64,000 bases of DNA from Myrica gale (Eukaryota; Streptophyta; Magnoliopsida; Fagales; Myricaceae). A program made the position numbers and the translations under genes. The DNA is taken from contig OZ005612.1 in the NCBI GenBank assembly GCA_963930655.1, positions 8,375,001-8,439,000 of the forward strand. The letters run 5' to 3'. Below the pieces are notes generated by a model, which had not been told where the DNA came from, searched no databases, and worked only from the letters and a program-made list of their open reading frames with translations. Numbering within the stretch: position 1 is the first letter of the stretch; each line of letters begins with the position of its first letter. Shown here piece after piece: positions 36,704 to 47,154 of the stretch.

Positions 36704-37595
36704 AGCTTTTCTCCAAGATTTGTCATTACCTGTCGAAGCTGCATCATTTTAAACCATTAACACCAAGTTTACCTCCATACCTGAGATGTAAAATTCACAA
36801 ATGGTTCAAGTTCTGTCGATGAAAGCAGCTTCTCTTTAGTAACCAAATTAGGATACAAGATGGTCAAAGCAACCAAACTCAACTGACCACCATATAGGCC
36901 TTCTGACCTGAGTTCTGCAGGAGATGGTAAGCTGCAAAGATTAAAACATCTTGATTAGATGCAAACAGAAGGAGATGGAAGATAAATGGTTTCCAAATTC
37001 CCAAGAGTTCCCTCTTTGATTAGTGAAACTGTCTTTGATCTGTCACTATGAACTTCAGAAATATTGACAACTACTACCAACAGTATCCTGAATTAACCGT
37101 AAAATAAGCTAAGCCAACTATTGGCAGGCACTATTAGAAACATGAAATAAGTATATAGCCAAAATGATTTCGAATGTACTTTGTGGTCTTCTTGAGAAAT
37201 GTCAGTGCAGGGAAATTGGGTTTTACAATATGCTTCCAACTCTTGGCTCTCTTCCTCACTCGCACCAAATTCACACAAAGAATGAGCTACCATGTCAATT
37301 TCAAATCTCAGGTGCAGAGCTAGATATCTGGAGGCTTTCTTAGCACGACTAGTAGCATTGTTCTTAACTATTTCTACTGATGAACAAATAAGATAATGAT
37401 CCAGCACTCCAGGGTGATCTGCTTGCTGGCGTAACCTTTGAAGATGTTAGGAATATTTTAGTTCGCTTTACTTCATATGTAATTTTGTCGTATTTCCTCA
37501 GATGTTGAGGTTATTGAAGCTTCTGTGAAGAGCTAGAGACTACAGTACAAAAACTGGGTATTTCTTCAGAAAAATCAAGTTAGCTTGAAGTCAGA

Positions 37596-38740
37596 TGCAA
37601 GTCAGACAAAAACGCGAATTAAATAACGACTGAAACATAAATTGGTTAAATCATTTCTCACTAAATGAGTGACATCATGATTGACCCAAGAAGCCCAGAA
37701 CCTTCTACTCCTAACTGAAAAATACCCCTAGTATATAACCCTATTTTCTTTGAAGATTTGATACTTAGAAAATTTCAGATATTGTGCCTTCAACATGAAA
37801 CTCTCTCTAGAAATCCACTGCCCATTTTTCTAAGTCTTTGATTGTGTGAGAACTGAGAATGGAGCTTTGAAAAGTAAAACTCCTCTCTAAAGATTCTTAG
37901 TTCGAGTTTATTGATCACCACTGTTATTTCCTCAAGAAGAAATTCAAGAATTTCGGAGGTTGCTGAAAATCTTGAAGGTCCAAGAGCCCTGTTCATGTAG
38001 TTGCTGTTATTGTGAGTTCGCAATGGGAGACAACAAGGTATGGACAGTGTGGTAAGGTTCTTAGCTTTTTGAATGGATGAGATGTTCTCAGTCCCTGCTT
38101 TGGTGCAGATCCAAATGTTGTATTTCGGGTAAGAAATCAAATGTGTTAGACTAGGATTGTGAGTTTTCTTGTGTCCACGGATCACCTTGTATTTCGAGTT
38201 TGAAAAACTAGTGAAATCGTTACCCGGTCTACGGACCCGAAGAGTTATTATCTCTTGGAATTTGTTTCCAAGAGATTTTCTCTTCGTAATCAATCTTGAT
38301 GTCTCTTTGTGGTGATTGATATTGTTTATATTGTTCTTGATTAATTGTTGTTAGTTGTGAATCACAAGCTGAATGTTCAGGTGTTGTTCTTGACTTTAAA
38401 AAAATCTTGGATATAGATTCGGTATTACCTGATTTACATTCCGCTTGACAATTTGTGTTGTAGTAATTTTGTGTGTTGAAATTACTAATATGACTTGGTG
38501 CAATTTGTGCAGGAACGTTTGGTTTGATTGAAATAGATTTGAAATTGCTTGATTCACATTCTATATGATTAGTCAGATTGTTGTTAATGTGTGTTGAAAA
38601 ATTCTTATTAGTCTTTGCGTAGTTTGTGCAGAATCGTTTTGTTGAAAAGTTGTAATAGTTAGAAGAAAAATTGGGTAACCTATTCACCCCCCCTCTAGGT
38701 TCTGTTAGTATCGGATTTGAGTCTTAAATAATTTTGTTCA
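37596..38740 (+). repeat. 5' LTR of the Copia element
   Basis: 1145 bp, TG...CA ends. The long minus-strand frames within it (for example 37790-38293) are repeated in the 3' LTR and are not genes. Confidence 0.88.
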
Positions 38741-38742
38741 AT

Positions 38743-38754
38743 TGGTATCAGAGG
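38743..38754 (+). other. Primer-binding site
   Basis: TGGTATCAGAGG, two bases after the 5' LTR, complementary to the 3' end of initiator Met tRNA except for the last base of the usual form. Confidence 0.8.
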
Positions 38755-38787
38755 AGATCTCGATTCCTTAGACTCAGTATATTAGAG

Positions 38788-40602
38788 ATGGACAAAAGTC
38801 AATCTCTAGGGTTATCGCCATACTTTGATGTTTCTAACTACGCCTATTGGAAAGTTAGGATGCAAGCATTCCTAAAATCCATAAACGAGAAAGTTTGGAT
38901 AGCTGTGACTAATGGATGGGAAAAACCAACTGTTACGGTAAATGAGGTCACTAGTGAAAAGAGTTCACAACTTTGGAGTTCAGCTGAAAGAGAAACAGCT
39001 GGCTGGAATAGCAAGGCAATTAACGTCATTTTTATGAGTGTTTCTGCTGAAGAGTTTATTAGAATTTCTAACTGTGAAACTTCTAAAGAAGCTTGGGATA
39101 TTCTATGTACTACTCATGAGGGAACAAAGACAGTTAGGGATTCTAAGCTACACATGATTACTTCTAAGTTTGAAGAACTTAAAATGAGAGAGGATGAATG
39201 CTTTGATGACTTTAATGGAAGACTCACCAATTTGGTTAATTCAAGTTTTAGCCTAGGTGAGAAGATGTCTGAATCTAAAGAAGTTCGTAAAGTCTTGAGA
39301 TCACTACCGGAGAGATTTAGGCCTACGGTGACTGCTATTGAAGAGAGCAAAATATTAGATTCCATCAAACTAGATGAACTTGTAGGATCTCTTCAGACCT
39401 ATGAAATGACTCTTCCAGCAACAAAGAAACCAAGCTATAGCATTGAATACTATAAAAGAGGACTTGTTTGATGAAGAAAACATGGCCTTGTTCGTTAAAA
39501 GATTTAGAAAACATTTAAATTCAAGAAGGGCAGAAATTGGAAAGGACAAAAATCCAATTCAAAACCTTTTGTGAAACCAAGCTGGAAGAGTGATGAACAG
39601 AGGGATAAATCTGAAAAGAAAGAGTTCAAAAAGAAGCAAGAACAAGGGCTACAATGTCACGGCAGCAAACGCTTTGGGCATTTTAAAGGGAAGAATGCTA
39701 TGAGGACTTCATTTCAGATTCTGATATAGAGTCAAATTTCTCAGTTACTGAAAATTCGAATAATGATAAGGTAAATTTTGTTGCATTTACATCTTCTATT
39801 AAAACTGATGAGTTTATTGATTTTGATGATGCAAAAGAAATTTTTGTTGAGGATGTTGAAGATCTTGAGAGCTTATAAGAGACTTATCAAGAATTATATG
39901 ATGAAAGTATTAAAGTTAAAAAGGAGAATGCCTTGACTCTTAAGAGAATTGGTCTTGTAGAAAAAGAAAGAGATGAGCTAGCTGAAAAATTAATAGAGAA
40001 AAATACTATGATTCAAAAACTTATTACTATGAACACTTCTCTAGAAGATTATACATCAAATCTGTCAAAAGGGCTGACCTAGCTAACGAACATCTTAAGA
40101 AATTTTCAAGTGGTACCAGCAAGCTTAATAAGATGCAAGTATAGGACACTCAGATGGAAACAAAAGAGGATTGTGTTTTGATCATACTCTATCAACACCC
40201 ATACCTTCAAATAAGGTTGTTTTATGCCAACTACTCAGAAAATTCAGAGCACACCTGCACCTCAAAAGAAGGTAAACAAGGTAGTTATCTCTAAAGCTCC
40301 TGTTTTGTCTAAATCTAAATTTTCCAAATTTATTTCGAAGTGTTTTCATTGTGGTAAAGTTGGTCATACTAAGCCTAAATGCTTTGATCTCTTGAAAAAT
40401 GGAAAAAAGATATGTTTTGTCTTTTTCAAACAATGTATCTAAGTCTGAATTTGATAAGTTGCTGAGTCAAGTGAGCATGTTATCTCAACAAATTCTGCGT
40501 ATAAATCAAAAGCTAAGTCCTACTATTAATAAAAAATTAGTTTGGAAAAAGAAGGACATAACTTCAAATAATGCAACTCACATTGTCTTTTATGCAAAAT
40601 AA
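38788..40602 (+). pseudogene. Copia gag, broken after 227 codons
   Basis: From the ATG at 38788 the frame reads MDKSQSLGLSPYFDVSNYAYWKVRM, trimmed here to MDKSQSLGLSPYFDV and YAYWKVRM, through SKEAWDILCTTHEGTKTVR and RSLPERFRPTVTAIEESK (UBN2 gag domain), and stops at 39471. Later pieces in other frames include a degraded zinc-knuckle (CHGSKRFGHFKG near 39655), an acidic region, a coiled-coil-like stretch (about 39900-40060) and, at about 40350, an intact CCHC knuckle (CFHCGKVGHTKPKC). So the element once had a full gag. Confidence 0.88.
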
Positions 40603-41876
40603 ATTTTGTCAATAAATTCATATGTTTTGAATCATGACTAAATAGATTCAATATACTATAGTCTTAATTTGTTTTTAGTATAACTGATTTTAGTTATATT
40701 CTAATATGTCATTAAGATTAATTTTTCAAATCTGTGATAATTATGTAATAGCATGGAATATATTTTTTTGATAGTAGTATGCTTAGTAATTTCCTGGACT
40801 TTCTTGATAAGTTGCAGGTATTGTTATGATGATTGTGTTAGTGATGAGGATATAAAAGTCATACACAATGTTCTTTTATGTTCTTAGGTCTATCTCTAAA
40901 ACTGCTATGTTTAATGTTGATATTTGAACAAACTGGTTGAGATGATTGCTAATAGTATACTGGATGAGAATGACGTATAGAGGCAACGTGTTACTTTATA
41001 TATTATTAGTTTGTCTTCTCTATTGTAAGAATGAGAATACAACTTGCCTATTTAGTTTTTACTGAATCTGGAGTTTCTGTTGGGCATTGAATAAATGTTA
41101 TTTGAACAATTTCAATAACATGGTGTTTTGTTGTTGGCCGAAATTAATATTTTGTTTGATGTGTGATTTTTATAATGATAAAGTACTGCTTTAAGTGGGT
41201 TCTCTTTCAGGTCTATATGCTCTTTTAAAAATATTTCTATCACACGTTTATTGGCATAACTTAAGGAAGACAGACTGTCACACGGCCTAAGAGAGAGAAA
41301 GGAAAGTCACCACGAATACTATATTGCAAGTGCTCTGATGAATTTTTGCTAAGTATTTTGACTGGGCTTTTAATAGATGACACGTGTTAGTTCTATAGTA
41401 TTTTCTGTTGAATTATGTTTTTTGTTTTGATAAAATTCTTAATTGGATGTTCTTGAGTATTGTATGATATTGGTACCGTAAACCATATCATTTGTCTTAT
41501 TTGGTTTCTACATATAGTTCCTATTTTGTTTGTAACATCATAAATGATTCTTGGTTTAAGTTTTTGTCTTATATTGAAAGTGTATTTCATTTCTCACTTC
41601 TTGTTCTATTTGGATATTATAAGTCTATTAAACATGATGATTGTCTGTTGTTATTTGTTTAATATGATTGTATTGTGGACCTTTATTAATCTTTATATAT
41701 GGGTTTCACGTGATTGTCTTTTGCTAATTATTCCAATATGAATAATTTGTTTGCTACTGATTTCTTTTCTATAAACAATGTTGTGTAGTTTATAGTTGAT
41801 AGATGTTTGACTCGAGGTCAACATGATATGTTGGTTGGAGACATGGCTTGGTTGGAGACTTGAGATCAACATGATA
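40603..41876 (+). other. Copia internal region without pol
   Basis: AT-rich sequence between gag and the 3' LTR. No conserved reverse transcriptase, integrase or RNase H motif found, so pol has been deleted or replaced. Confidence 0.65.
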
Positions 41877-43018
41877 TGCAAGTCAGACAGAAACACGAAT
41901 TAAATAACGGCTGAAACAGAAATTGGTTAGATCGTTTCTAACAAAATAAGTGGCATCATGACTCACCCAAGAAGCCCAGAACCTTCTACTCCTAACTGAA
42001 AAATACCCATAGCATATAACCACATTTTCTTTGAAGATTCGATACTTAGAAAATTTCAGATATTGTGTCTTCAACGTGAAACTCTCTAGAAACCCACTGC
42101 CCATTTTTCTAAGTCTTTGATTGTGTGAGAACTAAGAATGGAGCCTTGAAAAGTAAAATCCCTCTCTAAAGATTCTCAGTTCGAGTTTATTGATCCCCAC
42201 TATTATTTCCTCAAGAAGAAATTCAAGAATTTCGGAGGTTGCTGAAAATCTTGAAGGTCCAAGAGCCATGTTAATGTAGTTGTTGTTATTGTGAGTTCGC
42301 AATGGGAGACGACAAGGTATGGACAATGTGGTAAGATTCTTAGCTTTTTGAATGGATGAGATGTTCTCAGTCCTTGCTGTGGTGCAGATCCGAATGTTGT
42401 ATTCCGGGTAAGAAATCAAATGTGTTAGACTAGGATTGTGAGTTTTCTTGTGTCTACGGATCACCTTGTATTTCGAGTTCGAAAAGCTAGTAAATTCGTT
42501 ACCCGGTCTACGGACCCGGAGAGTTTTTATCTCTTGGAATTTGTTTCCAAGAGATTTTCTCTTCGTAACCAATCTTGATGTCTCTTTGTGGTGATTGATA
42601 TTGTTTATATTGTTCTTGATTAATTTTTGTTAGTTGTGAATCACAAGCTAAATGTTTAGGTGTTGTTCTTGACTTTAAAAGAATCTTGGATATAGATTCG
42701 GTATTACGTGATTTACATTCCGCTTGACAATTTGTGTTGTAGTAATTTTGTGTGTTGAAATTACTAATATGACTTGGTGCAATTTGTGCAGGAACGTTTG
42801 GTTTGATTGAAATAGATTTGAAATTGCTTGATTCACATTCTATATGATTAGTCAGATTGCTGTTAACGTGTGTTGAAAAATTCTAATTAGTCTTTGCGTA
42901 GTTTGTGCAGAATTGTTCTGTTGAAAAGTTGTAATAGTTAGAAGAAAAATTGGGTAACCTATTAACCCCCCTCTAGGTTCTGTTAGTATCAGATTTGAGT
43001 ATTAAATAATTATGTTCA
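41877..43018 (+). repeat. 3' LTR of the Copia element
   Basis: 1142 bp, near-identical to the 5' LTR with scattered substitutions and small indels. Confidence 0.88.
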
Positions 43019-43429
43019 GAAGAAGCAAAACACTAGTTTCTTGTATTTTTGGAACAAATTGCAGAGCATGAAAATTACATATGCATCAAAGTCTCTAAAT
43101 GAAGTTCCCGAAATATGAGGAGAAAAATAGGAAGGATGTTAAGAAACTAAGGAAGACCAAATTAGTGCAAAATTCCTACAAATATTGCTTACAATCTATC
43201 AGAAACCCGAAATAGAATGTAGTGTCAGAGGACGGTGATTCACTTGCAGCGAAAATGGCATTAGGTCAAATGCCAAGCGATTCCCAAATCCATCAAAATG
43301 GACGACTTTGTTCTTGAATAGAATTGGGAGTATTATCTTTAAGTAAAAGTTTCCACTATATTTCAAATTGCATGTCTTATGCTCTGCAAAAGCGCCCAGC
43401 TTGCACGCCATATAATCTGCAAAATGCCT

Positions 43430-44327
43430 GAGAATAAAGAGCCCAATTAGCAAATGAATTGTAATAGGAAAATACTGTACACTGTATTTTTTGAGGAAGT
43501 CAAAACATTCAAATACATAGATTTAGTGAACTAGGTGAGATGAGGAAATATGAGAAGTAAAACAATGGGTTCCACCCCTGAGGTGAAACATTTTCCGAAT
43601 GAATTGTAATTGGATCTTTCGATTGCAACAGTCAGCGCCTCAAGAGATTGAGTGCACAACCTAAGCCGCAAAATCCATGGCAAAAGTGAGTTTCATCCAT
43701 GGGCTCATCGACGACAAAGGTCAAGTGGTGGACCTTCATCAACCACATCCATGCCGGTTGAATATTTCGTCGGTAATCGATCTAATATGACAACATGAAC
43801 TAGTTATTCTTTGTTCCCGACGGAGTCAAACGGTGGTGAGGCTCAGACCCAATACGTTAATATTAGTCCCTTAAGCTTTTGACTTTTGTCAATATGCATC
43901 TACGTTTGACGTACCGACGATATTCATATATACCTGTATACGTCATGAGTACAGCTTGAAACTATTAGTTACATGAATATTGTGATTTCTCAACGTTGGT
44001 TAAATCATTACATTAGCTTAAAATGTGAGCTATTCTGTTTATTTATTTTTGTTTTTTAATAAGATACCTCATAGACAAACTCTAAAGGAATATACATACT
44101 TAAGGGGTCAGCCCCCATATACACCTAAAACTAATTGCCAAAACGCTCGAGACAATCGGAACACTCGCCTAAAAAAGAGAGGAAGCTGAGGTCCAACGAG
44201 CTATATGTGAGGTTATCGAACAATTCTGTTTATTGCGCTGATCACATGCATATGGTAACTTGGCATATGTCACCGTTGGGAGCTTGAATTTCTTACTCAC
44301 GAAGGAAGCTGGTTGAATGGTTTGGCA
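43430..44327. other. No gene recognised
   Basis: Should hold the upstream part of the O-fucosyltransferase locus, but I could not identify further exons. Confidence 0.4.
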
Positions 44328-44335
44328 ATGTATTG

Positions 44336-45077
44336 TAGGGGTGGAAACCGACCCCTCGGCTCTGTTTTCAGCCCCTACTGTCAACCAAACCAACTGAAAA
44401 GTAAGGACCGACAACCGCACTGAGGGGTGTCAACACTAGACCGACCGACGACAATCGGTTTCGGTCGGTCCCAATGCAAAAAATCAGAAGAAGATGAAAA
44501 TGAAAATAAAAAATAAGAACCAAAATTGAAGAACAAACAAAGCAACCATCCACAATCACCACCACCAACCACAGATGACACGAATCACCAACAACAGCCA
44601 CAATCAACCACCAATTTATCAAAAATTTGGGTCGTCTTTGATAATTTTCAAATCTGTAAAATTGTAAATAACTAAAGAGAGAGAGAGAGAGAGGGCGTAA
44701 GAATTTGAGATAGAGAGAGAGAGAGAGAGGAAATTTACCATGTGGCCGAGTGAGATAGAGAGGGAGACTGAGAGTGGGAGAGCGGCCGCGAGAGAGAGAA
44801 AGATAAGGCCCGTGAGAGAGACTGACAGGAAAAAAGAAAGACGTCGGCGGAGGTGTGGGGCAGTGGGGGTGGCTAGGGTTTCAAATTTGAGGAAAGGGGT
44901 GGGTGAAGGTGAATTGTGAAGTTTGAAGAAGAAATGCATCGGGAAAAAAACCAACGGAGTGAAAATAGGGGGAGATGTTGAGACAACGTGAACCGACCGC
45001 CGTACTGGGCTAGACCCAAATCGGCCGGCCCAATTTGGGTTGGCCTGGTCGGTTCCGGCCCAAACATATCACCCCTA
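44336..45077. mobile_element. Non-autonomous hAT element with TAGGGGTG ends
   Basis: A 742-bp element starting TAGGGGTGGAAACCGACC and ending ...ATATCACCCCTA. The 8-bp flanks ATGTATTG (44328-44335) and ATGTTTTG (45078-45085) agree at seven positions. Subterminal CCGACCG/CGGTCGG repeats lie at both sides. The centre has GA microsatellites (about 44672-44735). The open frames inside (for example 44619-44954, minus) are low-complexity and not supported. Confidence 0.82.
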
Positions 45078-45361
45078 ATGTTTTGTGTCTTATTCTCCTT
45101 TCCTATAAAATAAGTTGGATGCGCATCAGATTGCAAATCCTCCAATATCTAACCTTTATTCACCCCACAATAGAAGTCAAGATTTATGCTAATTAAAGCC
45201 TATTAATGATACATTTTCTTTATTTTGTAGTGGGGGTATGGCGTGTACAAAGGCCATCATTAATTCTAAGGTTCATATACTTTCATTCCCCATCCACGTT
45301 TATGTCAGTAACGAAGGCTTTTAAAATCTTCTTGGCCGGGCAAAACACAGTACTTTCGTAA

Positions 45362-45474
45362 GTGACATTGCTCCCATAATTTGAGTGCACCACCAAATAA
45401 GATCCGACTGTTAGATTCATGCTACATGACCTGTTTATAACATATGTGACATTGCTCCCATAATTTGAGTGCAC
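45362..45474. repeat. 29-bp direct repeat, 84 bp apart
   Basis: GTGACATTGCTCCCATAATT plus nine further identical bases occurs at 45362-45390 and 45446-45474. Confidence 0.85.
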
Positions 45475-45845
45475 AAAATGACATTTTCCTAACATATTTT
45501 ATATGGGTCACTAGAATTTTAAGTCAATTCAGACATCGTACGGATACAATTATGTTACCGCGATTCCTTTTTCAGTCCAGTCTAGTAATGTGTAGTTATG
45601 TTACCGCCCTTTTATATTCCAAGGGCGACGCTGCAGGACTCTGTTTCGGTCCTCCGTTTTCCCAAATTCAAACAGAAAGATATTCGGCTCTAGCTCATTT
45701 ACCACCAAGTGTTGCACAAATATCCAAGCACGGGCAATGACACTTCTAACCTAACTCAGAATGTGAAAACGCTGGGAAAGAAGTTTTTCAAGCAAAATCA
45801 GCTTGGATGCAGTCTTGCAGAGGAGGCACCTTCCACATGGCAAAA

Positions 45846-46078
45846 GTTATTGTGTGAGTAGAGAGTGTGTGTGAGTGTGTGAGTACATGGCTGAGATTAG
45901 ATTGTGTGAAATCTAATGGCTGAAACAATGTCACGTTAATTAATGAAACTGACCCGAGAACCCGACCCACGAAACTGACCCGGTTTCATTAATTGACGTG
46001 ACATTGTTTCAGCCATTAGATTTCACACAATCTAATCTCAGCAGTGTACTCACACACACTCTTCACTCACACAATAAC
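45846..46078. repeat. Near-perfect 233-bp foldback
   Basis: Two inverted arms of about 100 bp (from GTTATTGTGTGAGT to AATTAATGAAAC, and the inverse at about 45980-46078) separated by a short centre that itself repeats GAAACTGACCCG. The core GATTAGATTGTGTGAAATC is identical in both arms. Transcripts would form a long hairpin. It may be a foldback MITE; no clear target duplication. Confidence 0.88.
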
Positions 46079-46640
46079 CAACCTCCCTTCCACATCATGG
46101 CTAACTTGGGCAGGATGGCTATCCCAGTGAAGAGATTTGGCTTGTTGGATCAGTTGCTCCAAATCCTCGCCTAAAGTATCCATCATACCAGGAGAAACAT
46201 GAGTCGAGAGATCGCAACCACACCAAGATACTACCAGAGAGTAAGGAGAGGTGAAAAAATGGTGGCCATGGCCAAGGCCAAGGAATAAATAAGTGGGGAT
46301 GGGGTGGGGGGGCGGGACACCTACGCCGCAAAAACCAGAAGGAATACGGCGCCAAAAATCCAACTGGAGACAGGCGCTATGACAGGCTAACAGAAAAGAA
46401 AAATCAGCTCCAACATGAGGCATTGTAGCGAGGAGGACATACCAGTAGATTAGCAAGCACTGGATGGGGAGATGAAACCGGGTTCCTTCGGGAAGCTGGA
46501 AAGGGAGCATATGGCGAGGCTAGTTCTGACGAAGAGGTGAGGCAACGGGCTGTAGCCCAAAGCAGAAATCAGAGACCTCAAGAAACGGGGCGGAAACCCT
46601 AGGGGGTATGTGTAAGGAGAGAAAAGTCTCACAACCTTTG
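46079..46640 (-). mobile_element. Possible LINE 5' region and start of ORF1
   Basis: On the minus strand a GC-richer leader is followed by MDTLGEDLEQLIQQAKSL, which resembles the start of ORF1 of plant L1-type LINEs. It is cut off by the foldback at 46078. The frame continues upstream without stops for 147 codons, but the upstream part is Pro-rich and unconvincing. Tentative. Confidence 0.3.
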
Positions 46641-47003
46641 CCGACTCATCCTCAACCTAGCTCGAAGTATGATTAGTTAACATATTCAATTATGGAAATA
46701 ACTAAATCTCACAAGTATTCACATATCAAATTATAATTAGATAAGCAAATTAAAGTTTAGAGACAAAGGACAAAACAACTAACGTTAATATACCTAATGA
46801 TATATCCAAATCAACAGAGTTACTTCAGTTCTCAAGAAAACCACAAAAAGAAAGAGAGTACATCATAAATAGAGGGTGTAAAGTGTTTGACATTAACAGT
46901 TGTATGGTGAAATATGTGATAAAAGCATTCATAGTTTAGAGTTCAAAGTATCAAAACCTCCATAATAGCTAAACATCATATAAACTTAATAGTTTAAAGT
47001 ACT
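46641..47003. other. Intergenic, no gene seen
   Basis: AT-rich with no recognisable feature. Confidence 0.45.
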
Positions 47004-47020
47004 CACTACAACAAAAATAG
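47004..47020. mobile_element. CACTA-like terminus
   Basis: CACTACAACAAAAATAG resembles a CACTA end. Only 150 bp follow before the solo LTR, and no partner end was found. Confidence 0.3.
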
Positions 47021-47154
47021 TAGAGCAGACAGACTAGGATCCGCTCTAGTTTGATGCCATAATTGGATGGTTCAATTCGTACAAAGAAAGACACAACTTG
47101 TAGGCCGTACAACATTCAATGATGCTCGTGTTAATTGTCGAACAATTATGTGGG

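Larger units (their letters stand above)
37596..43018 (+). mobile_element. Non-autonomous Copia retrotransposon with two LTRs (5.4 kb)
   Basis: LTRs at 37596-38740 and 41877-43018 are very similar along their whole length, begin TGCAAGTCAGAC and end TGTTCA. The primer-binding site TGGTATCAGAGG follows the first LTR at 38743. The body has gag pieces only; no protease, integrase or reverse transcriptase was seen. The 5-bp flanks TCAGA (37591-37595) and GAAGA (43019-43023) do not match well, so the target duplication is unclear. It lies inside the O-fucosyltransferase pseudogene. Confidence 0.9.
36781..43427 (-). pseudogene. GDP-fucose O-fucosyltransferase family gene, interrupted by a Copia element
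   Basis: Three exon-like blocks on the minus strand belong to one plant O-fucosyltransferase (PF10250) gene. 43427-43244: ADYMACKLGAFAEHKTCNL...FGNRLAFDLMPFSLQ. About 37440-37180: RLRQQADHPGVLDHYL...ASRYLALHLRFEIDMVAHSL, with the diagnostic HLRFE motif. 36931-36781: LPSPAELRSEGLYGG...ILYPNLVTKEKLLSSTELE. A 5.4-kb Copia element lies between the first two blocks, in the opposite orientation and within what would be a ~0.38-kb intron. Conserved stretches are lost: sequence after RLR in block two, and about 35 codons between SEG and YGG in block three. The last exon and the N-terminal exons were not found. It is most likely dead. Confidence 0.82.

Noticed and set aside
37790..38687. Long minus-strand frames in the Copia LTR
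   Set aside because: They recur in the 3' LTR and are antisense of LTR sequence; no protein family recognised.
44619..44954. Ser/Leu-rich minus-strand frame
   Set aside because: Produced by the GA microsatellite inside the hAT element.
46067..46510. 147-codon minus-strand frame as a host gene
   Set aside because: Only the last part resembles a LINE ORF1 start, and the frame runs into the foldback; kept only as a tentative LINE relic.
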